Positions 1 through 11,900 of a stretch of DNA of 64,000 nucleotides are shown here, in pieces. The notes beneath the pieces are model-generated. The model worked only from the letters and a program-made list of their open reading frames with translations. It was not told the origin of the DNA and made no database searches. The translations under genes were made by a program, and so were the position numbers. The DNA comes from Hyposmocoma kahamanoa (lineage: Eukaryota > Arthropoda > Insecta > Lepidoptera > Cosmopterigidae), in the NCBI RefSeq assembly GCF_003589595.1, contig NW_020653712.1:183431-247430 (forward strand). Direction: 5' to 3'. How positions within the stretch are numbered: position 1 is the stretch's first letter; the number at the start of each line of letters is the position of its first letter.

Positions 1-1640
1 TGGTTAGTCTAGGTCCAATAAGGGGATTCATTTGCACCATGTATGCACACAGCCAGCTGTAAAACACATCAACACAACATTTAATTACAGGTCATAAACT
101 GCGAGGTTACCTATTTTGGTTTATCACAAAAACCTCTTTTTTGTACACATCTGGACACTTATGCCTGTCCATATAAAGTACATGAGAGATGAGTTAGGTA
201 CACTTTTCTAAGAACCTAAACAACTAAGATATTGTTTATAGTATGTTCCCTTGAACAAATTGGATATGCCTTTCCAGCTAAGTTTTGTGTATGTGTCCAT
301 GTAAGTTTAAACCATAAAAAAATTGTATTACATGCTATTAATTAAAATATATGGAAATCCAGAATTAAAAACGTTATTAATATTTGGCAATATTAACCAC
401 TCCATGCTACTCCTTGTATCTACATGTAGACATACGAATGTGTTATATTTAAACTATTATAAATTAGTAGCGTTCATATTATTCTTGGACATAGTATTTT
501 AAATTGTAATATTGTGACATGGATGATGCAAAATAAATGAATAACTTGATGAACAATGCTCTGGCCACACAGAGGCGGCCGCCGCGCGTTTCGGTGTGGC
601 AGGGTTCATATGAACTCGTACATTACAAAAATTCCCATGCCCGGGAATGCTTCCGAGGCCGCCTCTGTATGGCCTGAGCATCAGAGTTTTTTTGTAACAA
701 TCATAATCGTACTGCTATTACAAGTGTTGTAACTCATAATATGTGAAATTTAATATTATATCATTACTGAACGTAAAATTTGATTTTCTACTCTTTAAAA
801 AAACTGTCGTTAGAATATTGTAAGCATTGACTTACAATTACAATTGTAAGAAACAAAAGATATCTACTTAACTCAAAACTGAGACACACTTTATGTGAGC
901 TATTTCTGGCCAAAATAATCCTTATTCAAAAACATGAAATTATTTTTTCAATTTCATTTTTAAATATATTTGAGAAATTGTTTATGTGTCTCTAATAAAC
1001 TATAACATATACATTTCAATGTTTTTTTTTTTGCGGGAAGTGAGTAATTCGTTTTTCATCAATTCTGAGAAACTCCTCTTTTTGTGTAAATACACTGTAC
1101 ACATTGTATTAACAATGCGATATGACTGGGTCACGTGTTTGGAAATGTGAAATTTTCTTTTTAAATGAGGATAATTTGGTAAATTCCTTTACTGCATACA
1201 TACTTAACGATGTCAAAAAAAATTATGACCATTTGCAAGGTTAACTTCAGTTTCTAAACATGACGATTATATTTAAATAATAACTTTATGATATTTAAGC
1301 ACGCCATTGTGTAGTATTTAGTAAGTTTTAGTCCAAGAGAGATGAAACACGACATAAAATAAAAAATGACGTATATTTGCGAATAACTAATTTGAAATGA
1401 AAAATTAAACTTACAATAACCAGCATGTAGCTGCAGTTAGCATTAACACCACCTGGATTATTCTGAAATTAACACGTAAAATAACGTTAAATTATAAGAA
1501 TTTTATCACGAATTATGAGTCAAGCTGGAATCGGAAACTTACCCTCTGTTGGGTCCTTTAGGCGCGAAGAAGGGGCAAACAATACCCACTACACCCCACA
1601 GGATGGTGAAAACAGCAATTGGAAGAACAGAATAACCCAT
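1..1640 (-). CDS. VhaM9.7: V-type H+-ATPase subunit e (5' part, three exons, runs off left edge)
   Basis: Small membrane subunit of the V-ATPase Vo sector, which pumps protons into endomembrane compartments. Coding exons on the minus strand are 1640-1543, 1462-1415 and 56-1 (continuing beyond the window). Junctions are GT-AG, and both introns fall after two bases of a codon, so the frame runs through. The 67 visible residues start [16 protein letters not shown] and contain [10 protein letters not shown], the subunit e signature, then a second hydrophobic span and QMNPLIGP. Two membrane spans fit the family. Family members are about 80-90 residues, so roughly 20 are missing. ATG at 1640-1638 is the only sensible start. 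The first intron is 80 bp, the second 1358 bp. Identification is from the protein pattern; the symbol follows the Drosophila name. Confidence 0.9.
57..1414 (-). other. V-ATPase e intron 2, with a foldback repeat
   Basis: AT-rich intron. The only structure seen is an imperfect inverted repeat, 556-582 against 655-681 (about 24 of 27 bases pair), ending in AGAGGCGGCC on the inside. The 60-codon ORF across it comes from this repeat and is not a gene. Confidence 0.6.
556..681. repeat. 126-bp foldback element in a V-ATPase e intron
   Basis: 27-bp near-perfect inverted ends (left ATGCTCTGGCCACACAGAGG) enclose about 70 bp of GC-rich sequence in AT-rich surroundings. It could be a small MITE. No clear target-site duplication was seen. 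Confidence 0.5.
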
Positions 1641-2922
1641 TTTGAGATAGTATTTACGATATTTTCGTAAATTATTATATCTCCATCAAAACATCAGGTG
1701 CACTAAAATGGAGGACAAGTTTATGATGTTGGCAGAACCGTACAGTCAAAGTCATATGACAATTGTGCGTTTTATTGTATAACGCTTTGTTTTGTATTAA
1801 ACAAAACTTTGAGTACTTCTTTACAATTTTTTTTATTACTATACAAGAACAAATATCAAGCTTTTCTAATATGATAGTCCAATAAAGAATGATAGAGATA
1901 ATTCTGTTTGAAACAATTTTTCAAACATTCATAATATTCGAAAATTGTAAAGTGGTACGCAGCAACAAAACGATTTAATTCATGCCCCTGCCATCTATTG
2001 TTGAATAGTAGTAGTAATTCTATTCGACGCTAGATGTTGCTATGAAAAATCTTCTTTTCTGCGAAGGCAAAGCCCGTGCAAAGCCAAGCTCACATGACAA
2101 GTCTTTTGATTTTTTTAAATATGTTTTTACTGTTATAATGTTAGTAATTTTGTTAATATTGCTGATTACCATTTAGTAACCTAAATAAATATAGTTTCAG
2201 TGAGTTTCACAAACAAAATACAATATATTTTTCCTGGCTGGTACTTTGCTCTCTTTGGTTGGATTAAAATTTCATAAAACCTGACAGAGGAATTGTCATT
2301 CATACATACAAACTTATCCAACACGCTTTTAGTGACAAAAAAAATCAACAAAATTTTAAGTAAATGTTGCTAAGCATGTCATTTATAATTAAAAATCAAT
2401 TAAAAGATGTAAAGTTGTAGCTTCAGCTGATGTCTGGAGCAGTGAGAGTAGACTATGCCGTCGTTCTCATTTGGCTCATAATCTGTTCCTTGTATACAAC
2501 CCTTTTAACTGTTACAGCACTTGTAGTCGTCTTGATTTTGTAAGTACATTTAAAAAATTAATTCTTAGCTATTTTTAGAATAACTTGTATAATACTTAAG
2601 TAATTGCAATGATTATTATGCTAAACTTGCAAGGTTACTACTTGGTTCAAATGAAACTTATTTCTGGTTTTTGGTTCCAAAGCTACTGTTAAGAGTTTAG
2701 AGATTTGATTTTTTGCTGCAAATACAAAAAAAATCTTATAAAATATATTTTATTAATGGCAACATAGACTTTAAAAAGCTAAATTCAAACAACTGTCAAA
2801 CGAATTTGAACGCGAATAACCGTTTGTTGTGCTTGTTTTCGATTTTGTTTGTATTTTAATTATTACCTATATATTGATTATGAGTAGACTGTAGTTAGTT
2901 TTAAGTGATTTTATGTTAAAAC
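1641..2922. promoter_or_regulatory. Divergent intergenic region between V-ATPase e and KNL1
   Basis: 1.28 kb separates the two start codons, which face away from each other, so both promoters should lie here. I see no convincing TATA box or other named element. A short hydrophobic ORF lies at 2430-2543 (separate entry). Confidence 0.45.
2430..2543 (+). CDS. Candidate 37-residue hydrophobic small ORF or first exon
   Basis: ATG at 2430 opens 37 codons, starting MSGAVRVDYAVVLIWLIICS and continuing as a run of I, L, V and T up to TAA at 2541. It would be one or two membrane spans with almost no charge after residue 9. The last codons overlap a good splice donor (TTTT then GTAAGT, GT at 2540-2541), so this could equally be a first coding exon ending two bases into a codon. 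Start context is weak (C at -3). I do not recognise the protein. It may be chance in AT-rich DNA. Confidence 0.25.
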   Translation: MSGAVRVDYAVVLIWLIICSLYTTLLTVTALVVVLIL

Positions 2923-2966
2923 ATGGATGATACAACAAATAGTCGTGCTTCAGACGCAGCTGCAAC
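2923..2966 (+). CDS. KNL1: KNL1 coding exon 1
   Basis: Starts at ATG 2923 (AAC before it, a good context) and reads MDDTTNSRASDAAA plus two bases of a Thr codon. Donor GTAAGT begins at 2967. Confidence 0.7.
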
Positions 2967-5900
2967 GTAAGTTTGTAATGATACGTCGTCTGTATCACAT
3001 TTCTTTGTAATATGTTACTCTAACACGAGTAAAATTTGTGTTTATAGCTCACTAAAGCCATCGACTAGACGGATGTAGCTATTGTAAAATTAGGTTTCTT
3101 GAATTCATTGGTACTATTGGTTTCATAGCCAATGCCCACTCCCCTCTAATATTTACAATGTATAAATTTTTAAAACTTTAACACACGAAACTGTAAGTAA
3201 CCAGCAATTAATTTGCTCTATGCTGACCACATATTTTATTCCAATTAAACTGAGCAAAGTGTCATTTGAACGTATGCAAAATCCCCTCAGAGACCGTCAA
3301 TTTGTCTCAACATAGCAGTGATTCTTCCAACTTTGACGTTCACGGAATAGAATCATAAAATAGACGCCTCGACGTCGAGTTGCGGACACCAGCCTGTTAC
3401 ACCAAGTTACGCGTCGCGTAAAACGAGACTTTGTTTAAAGTAAATAGTTCAATGGTTTGTTGATATACATCAGAGTATATTTACCTATTCTGCCCCACAT
3501 GTTGCCAGAGGTCCATCGGAATTTGTGGTGTATATTTCAACGACTCCGGTAAATACTCGTGTAATATCAAAACACCACTTTTACAGGAAAAATAAGTTTA
3601 AAAACTTCAATAACTCTGCACCTGCTGGATTTATTTTGAAAGAATGTATAATGAAAATGATGACAACTAATTGACTTTGTGACAATGCTGTCTACCTTCA
3701 TCATCATCCCACCTTTTTGTCACCCTGTTCACTGGTTCCTGTAGGACAAGCATTACAGGGCGCAACTTGCGCAAGACCGACATAAAGCACTTGATCTCTG
3801 TTTGAGGATAGCAGTGCCTCACTCTCTCGCAAGTTGCGCCTTATCATCATTAGATATTTTGTGAAATAATTGTTTCTCCCAGTACAACGGCGATATGTAG
3901 GACCTTTTGAGGTGAATATTGTGTTTAGTCTATGTAAAGAGTGTTTGACGTTAATTCATATCCTCATTTTAAAATCTGTCGACCTTCATGAAGGAAGAAT
4001 TTTAGCCGAAGGGTGTCTTACATCGGAAGTTCCGCGGTCGGTTACCTGACACCAGATTGCGCCACACGTCGCCGACAAGTGCAATTCGTGTAGATTAGTT
4101 AGCAATAGTGTTTTATTATATTGTATGTATGTTAGTCCTTAAGGTATACATTATATGGGTCATATGGCCCGAAATAAACAAATAAACAAATAAATAAAAA
4201 ATAAATAAAATAAAATAAATTATGTAGACTTCTGCATTCTCTTTTGTTAAGCCTATTCCACAATCTGTATTTTTTACTTCATAATTTTTTTTAAATTATT
4301 ATTTAGGAACTTTTACACAACTATGTAAATTGTAACTTAAACTATAGCCTACATGTCTGGACAGCGTTGCTGGACAGAACTGATTTAAGAAATAGTAATA
4401 GTAATTTTAATGTAATTGTGATGGTCACCCCGACCATGGATGTTCTGATAATCTGCAGGTCTTTCATCAACGCCGCCCCCTGTTTGTTACGCTGTAAATG
4501 AAAGTTTCTATATTTATGTTTCTCCTCACTAAAACATAACAATAACATTAAAATATATTATTTACCTTTTTTAACAAATGCCTTGAAATTCCAACAATAA
4601 TTGTAGAAGAGATGGAACTGTATAGACATAAACACAGGGGTCGGTCAATACTCATCTGTTGATGTTGGCAACATCAGGAGACTAAAATGAATGCATGTGT
4701 TCAATGACTAAGAGAGGCTGAAGTGGTAACTTCCTCACTTTCAAATGTCAAAAACCACCCGATGTTTAAAAAATTCTCTTTTTTGTTTCATGTGAAAAAC
4801 ATTATTTATACATTGGTAGGCAATAGAACCTAATAAAAAATATAAAACTACTTTTGCACATTTATTTGGCGAGGATGTTAATTTACCTGAACTTCAAATA
4901 ATACACTGCCTCTATGGCCAAATCGTTGTCATGCTGGTCTACCACGCAGAGGTCCCGGGTTTGGTTCCTGGGAGAAATATACATTTATTTCTCTATGAGC
5001 GATGGAGACAGAATTCCGTGGTCCTGTCGGATCGATAGTTTTTTCTTCGTATTTAATAATTATAGCAAACTAGAGGAGCTACTTCACAAAAAGAGAACAA
5101 TACAACAATACATATTTTTTCGTTTTATTTCAGGAGAAAACGCAGGTCCTCCATACTAAAGAGTTACAGGCCGCCGCGAGCGCCATTCTCGGAGTTGGAG
5201 TTCAATGTAGCCACCCCAACAGACACCGCCAAAAGCCGTCGCGTCAGTTTCTCGCGGCGGACCGGGGTCGCGTGAGTACCAATGCAGAATGAGTAAAATA
5301 TAAACGTATTGTGCGCGTTCGCACCTATGACGTGTGACCTCTGTGAATCTTAAAGGTGTCGATACTAGCTCAGCTTGAATTAAAATTTTTCTCGTACTAA
5401 TAAGTTTCATTTTGCTTGGGTCGAGCGGCAGAGACGCTGGCTTCATTTCGGAATTTATTTTTCAAAATTTAATTTTTTGCAAACGAAATTAAAACCATTT
5501 TTAAAATGTGCATCGTATTCTATACGTGTTCTGTTTATAACGAAAAACTTATGAGCATTAAAAATTACTAATTTATTATTCATTAATATTTTAATATTAG
5601 CAAGTGCACTCATAAATAAACATAACATACCGTAAAACAGATTAAACTTACAAAAATTCCCATGCAACTTGGGAATCAATAATTCAAAGGATTCGACATT
5701 TGTTACCGAACATCTCTTCCCTGCAAACAAAGACCTACATGCGGCTGCTCGGCTAGTTAAAAAGGCAAAGAATTTTGAACCATCTGAAGCAACACAATCT
5801 TATAGAAAACGATAGTGGTAGGATTCTGGACCTCGTAATGGCAGATGTACCCTCCTGTATAGTTAATAAATCCAGCGAAGTATTGAGTAAAGTACATCCA

Positions 5901-8900
5901 TTACATCCTCCTCTTCATATCGTCCTTCCTCTGGCGGGTAAGGAACAACTTAATTATCATGACCACCTCAGATTTAACTTTCATAAGACGGATTATGCCT
6001 CCATAAACAAATACTTAGCAAATTTTGATTCGGAAGATTATGTGCATTAGCCACTGATGTCAATGAAATGGTTTCGAATTTTTACATGTTTGTTAATCAA
6101 ACTATCCGTAATTTTGTCCCACTTACTAAACCTAAAAACAAAAATTTTCCTTTTTGGTTTTGTAGATCAGTCATTAGGATTCTTGCCGAAAAGGAAAAGG
6201 TCCGCAAGAGATTTAAGAAATATGGACATCCGAGTGATAAACTAGTGTTTGAGTGTTAGGACCGAAAAGGTAGCTCGTTAAATTATAATGATTACATCAG
6301 ATGTCTAGAAACTAATACTACCAAGATACATATTGCGCTGATGGTGATGGAATCTGCAACCTATTTGCTAGCCAGTTTAAAGCAGTGTATGAGGATAACA
6401 CTTCAGTAATCAATGTAATATCTATAATAACCGCTCTCCTGTCGACTTTGTAAATAACACTGACTGTTTCACAAAGTTCTGTATTGACGAATCTAAAGTC
6501 AGTAACTGTTTTAAGTCCCTAGATAAAACTAAAGGTGCTGGACCGGATGGGATTCCTCCAGTTTTTGTCTTAAATTGTGCCGAAACTCTAGCTGTTCCAC
6601 TAACTCTAATTTATAATGTCTCACTAAGCCTGGTATTATCCCGAGTGAATGGAAAAAGACAAAAGTACTACCAATTCATAAATCAGGGGATGATGAACTA
6701 GTTGGAAATTATAGACCAATTTCAATTCTGTCGGCGATCGCTAAACTTTTTGAAGCACTTGTTTATCCAAGCATTCAAAATTACTTTAAAAAAATACCTG
6801 TCTGATCACCGACATGGTTTTACTAAAGGCCGATCAACTTCCACTAACTTGACGACATTTGTGGAGGCAGTTATTGGTGCTATAGACTCGAATACGCAGG
6901 TTGAAGTCATTTATACCGATTTCAGCAGGGCTTTTGATAAAGTTTCGCACAGGGTTCTTGTCGAAAAGTAAGCAATGTATAGGTTTGGTGATTCTACGTT
7001 GCAGTGGCTTGTATCTTATCTGAGTAATACAAAATTTTACGTGGTGGTAAATGGATTCTCCTCTGACATATGTAACATTACATCTGGAGTTCTTTAAGGC
7101 TCTCATCTTGGTCCTATTCTTTTTAATATATTTCTGAATGATATTACGGATATTTTTAAATTTTCGACACCATTTTTGTATACTGATGATCTCAAACTGG
7201 TGAAAACAATAAATTCATTAACTGATATTACTTCACTACAAAGTGACCTTAATAAGTTGAGCTTATGGTATAAGTATGTAATGTATATGTGTGTAATAAT
7301 TGACAAAAAACTTAATTTTAAGCCGCATATCGATTCAACTGTTAATAAAGTATCGAGGATGCTTGGTTTTGTATTGAGAAATTGTAAAATCTTTCGTAGC
7401 GTTCTGACGAAAATACTTATTTACAACTGCTTTGTTAGGACTGTACTTGAATATGGAAGTGTGGTGTGGCGATCCCACTACGCTGTTCACTCATTGCATT
7501 TGGAGCGTGTCAAAAAACGCTTTTTATGGCATTTAAGTTTCTGTGCTGGTCTTTCTAAAAAACGTGAATCATACGTCAGGAGAGTTGCGCATTTTAAAAT
7601 TACGCCCCTTTCGGAGCGCAGAAAACTATTCGATTTGGATTTCCTTTATAAAATTATTCACAATAAGGTTAACTGTCCACAACTGCTTGGTAATTTAAAC
7701 TTTAAAACTTCCGCCACACTTCCGAAATTCCACATAAGGCTTTTCCAACCCACCTCGTCGTAGAACAGTATTAGGTTCCAATTCCCCCATACCTCGTATG
7801 TCTAATTTGTATAATGACTGCTCCAAACATGCGGATATTTTCGTTGACTCACTGCTAGGTTTCAGAAACAAAATTCTTAATTTTCTTGGTTAGGGCACAA
7901 AGCATTTTATATCATTTAGTATCTGAATCGTGTTTTATATTTTACTTATAAAAAAAGTCTTCCTAATTTATTTCTTTTTTATTAGTTTTATAATTATTTT
8001 TTACTTTTCCAACTCTGTTTAAACATTTTTTTGCATGAGGTGCTCACCTATAATTAGTTAGTAGTATTAATACCTACATGAACTATTGTAGTAACTGTTG
8101 GTGTGCCTAATAAATAAATAAATTAAATAAAACACCACATTCGCAAAACACAACATTCTAAGTACAGGTAATAACAGCAGGTCTTACTAGCGACAGACAG
8201 AGGGTTAGATTAAGTAGTAGTACACGTACCCTGATCAGAAAATGACCCTTTGCGTGCAATTTTTTGTGCAGATACGTTAAAATGGTGTGTATTAATACAT
8301 TTATGGTTCGAAAAATCATTTCCATAAACCCTCTTCCTATTTTTTATATCTATATTCTACATATATACATAATATATGTATAATATAAAGTATAAAGGGG
8401 TAGTAATAAGTATAAAATATTAAGGGGATTTATAGAATATATGTATATGTGTATATAATGTATACCTACAGACCGGATGAAGTCGAAATCAGTAGCATCC
8501 TTTTATAATAATCTCAGTACAGAGTACTAAAAAAACCGATCTCAGAAGTACGTGGAATTACATATTTACCAAGTTTTATTGAAATCGGTTACCGGAAAGT
8601 GCGCAAACCCGGATTCATCCCCTAGTTCACCACTATACGGAACTTGACACAGGAGATAATCAAAATCGGTTCTCACTGTACAAAATAATTGCTCCTTATA
8701 ATAAAATTTAGGCGCTATTTATAAAAATGAATCTTCATGCGTGAACAGCCCCCTTAGAGGTGGACGATTTTCTTCAAAATTAAATGGAACCACTATGGAG
8801 ATACCCTCTTTCCAACAAAAAAAAAAGAATCATCAAAATCGGTTCACAAACGGCGGAGTTATCGCGTAACATACATACAAAAAAAACGTACAGTCGAATT

Positions 8901-11900
8901 GAGAACCTCCTCCTATTTTTAAATCGGCTAAAAATAAGACCCTACTCATGATACCTATTACATTATATAGATATAGAATTTCGCAAATCAAAGCTGTATT
9001 GTAACTTATGAAAACCATGCAATCGATTTATTGCAAATAATCATGAAGTAATAATAATTTAAAAAAAATATACCACATAAATAAACTCCTTTTGTCTGTA
9101 CCTCGAAATGCACTACATAATGATGCATACACAGGGGACGTATTGAAGCGACGCCGACGGAGAGGACAGTTATTTGTGACGAAACATAATACACATTTTA
9201 AAATAAAGTACCTGTGTAGCGTGGGTTAGCGGAGGGGGTGCGTAGAAAATTGACACGCAGACGGAAAGTGCGCAAGGCGTATATTAGATAAAAGACAAAA
9301 CAAAAAGTTATGCGGCTAGAGACCCAACAGTGCGTTTCACGTGCGTGAAATAGGCTTGTATAGTTCATGAACTACGAACTGCTTTTAGTACTACTACTAC
9401 TTTTAGCACAAGTTCGAGTGGGATACACGATTGAACGTTGCCAGCTCGTTCTAAGTCTCTAATACGTATCTACATTATGTACATATACAAGCTTGCAAAA
9501 AAGTTATATTTTTTGGTAGGTATCTGTATGTATAATATCAATCTACGTGTACGAGTATTAAGAAATAGTTGTACCTAAATATTGATTTTTAAACACACCA
9601 TTCTAAGTAAAATTCTTATTTAGTAAAAAAAAGAATATATAATTAGAATGACAGTCTTTAAACCTGCAAAATATGAAGAAAAATGAAATAGTACCAATTC
9701 CATTAAATGTATTCTTAAATACACACATCAAAAGTGTCTAGGGATCAAGTACGTTTAAGAGTATTGCTGCAATTAGGGTTAATTATATTAACTTTTTTGT
9801 ATCGCTATTGATACTTTTTAGTGAGTTTTAACATTTAAATAAGGAATATTGTTTAAAATTCGATAATAAGAAGAAAATCGATTGTCAATGTGGTTTTGTA
9901 TAAAAATGAGTTATAGCGTTTTGACAAAATCATTACAATATCTGCATCGGAACCGAAACAATTTACATTATTATGGAGAGACGACATCATTTAACCCGAG
10001 AAGTGATGATGCGAGCCGTCGGAATGTTGGAAGCTGGTTCCAGGCAACGTGCTGTGGCTTTCACTCTTAACACTACACAGAGCGTCATAAGTCGCCTCTG
10101 GACGCGCTATCGCATGACGGGCAGCGTGGCCGAGCGACATGGAGGACGATCTCGCATCACGACTCGCAGACAGGACCGGTATATCCAAAATACTGCTCGA
10201 CGGAATCGTACCATGACCGCCATGATGTTGGTTACGAGGCTCCACAGCTCCTCAGGCTTGCTAATAAGCGATCAAACAATCCGAAATCGTTTACGTGAAG
10301 TGGGTCTGCGATCCCGAAGGCCGCTCAGAGTTCCACCTATTGCACCCTGCAATCGCAGGACCCGTTTACGATGGGCTCGCGAACACAGAAACTGGGAGGA
10401 AGAAGACTGGCTCTATGTGTGCTTTTCGGATGAATCCCGCTTCGGTATGAGACCGAATACAAGACGTACTCGAGTTTGGAGAACATCTGGACGTCATGAA
10501 CGTTTGAGATATTGTCAGGAAGTTCATCCATATGGTGGGGGAACAATAATGATATGGGCCGGTATTTGGATCGGCGGAAGAACCGATCTCATTTGGATCA
10601 AGGGTAACCTCAATGCTCAAGTTTACGCAGAGAGGATTGTTTCAGATGTTATCATCCCTTTGCGAGGCCAGTTGGGTGATTCATTTCAACTAATGCATGA
10701 CAACGCACGTCCACACACGGCTAGAGTCGTAACACGCATTCTTGCCGAAGCTCGTATCAACGTTCTGCCGTGGCCTGCTCAATCGCCAGACCTCAATCCA
10801 ATTGAGCACGCATGGGATATGCTTCAAAGAAGAGCTGTGCCGAGTATGCATACCGTACATACTCTACAACAATATTTTGACTTGTTACAAAACACATGGG
10901 CGGCCATTCCTCAAAGTGATTTTGATGAACTCATCTTAAGCATGCCAAATCGCTGTAATTGTGTGATTCGTGTTAATGGTGGAAATACAGATTATTAATT
11001 TTCTTATCTTTACAATAAAAATGAGCAAAATCATCATTTTCGCCATTTTTTTGTCATTTAATTGACGCCGTTAATTTGAGTTTTTTCCCACAATTTGCAA
11101 AAACATCAATTTTAGTTTATTTTAATTAAATATAGGGGTAAGCGGTTAAATAAAACATAAGCATTAAAGTAAGAAGTCGTCCTGGAAGACTGGATTTGGT
11201 AAATATTGCTTAAATAATTTTTATTTCAAAAATATTCACTTGATCCCTAGACACTTTTGATGTGTGTATTTAGTACAGTTTAGTATTGAACTCGTAATAC
11301 TAGAAGTCCGTGATAGTTCATGTGAATAAAATTACTAGTTTGGAGCGTTCGTTCAATGTCCGACGAACTAACTAAGGAACTAGATGAACTAGAAGGCCGA
11401 CCTAGTTTAGTTGATCGATTGAACTAACTAGAATCGCTCCCTCTAAGGACCGATGAGGCACAAGTCTAACGTGAAAGCGGAAGTTAAGCGCCGAAGCTTA
11501 AGTAAGATAGCAGTGAGTAAGGACCGAAACGTCTCAATAACTTGAGTGCCGTTCAGTGCCACACAATTGCTATAGCGGTAGTAAGCATTAATAATTCTTT
11601 TTTTATTTATATTATGTTTTGTATTTTTACGTCTTTATTTAACAATGATAAAATGAATAATTTATAAATTGTACTTTTATATTTTGTTCCTAACAATGTA
11701 CAGAATGTTGTAAATCGCATACATGATATTTTGCGAATGTGGTGTTTAGCTAATATGGTGTATTAAGAATGTAATATCTTGAGAATGTGATATCTAGCGA
11801 AAATGATATTTTGTGAACGTGATGTCTTGCGAATATCATGTTTTGCGAACATGATATTTTGCGAATATGATGTTCAGCGACAGAGGCAATCTACGAACGT

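Larger units (their letters stand above)
2967..5133 (+). other. KNL1 intron 1
   Basis: 2.2 kb. Holds a hairpin-forming pair (3759-3771 and 3828-3840, GGCGCAACTTGCG inverted), a LINE 3' tail (3940-4213) and a SINE-A fragment (4905-4994). The rest is AT-rich with nothing recognised. Confidence 0.65.
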
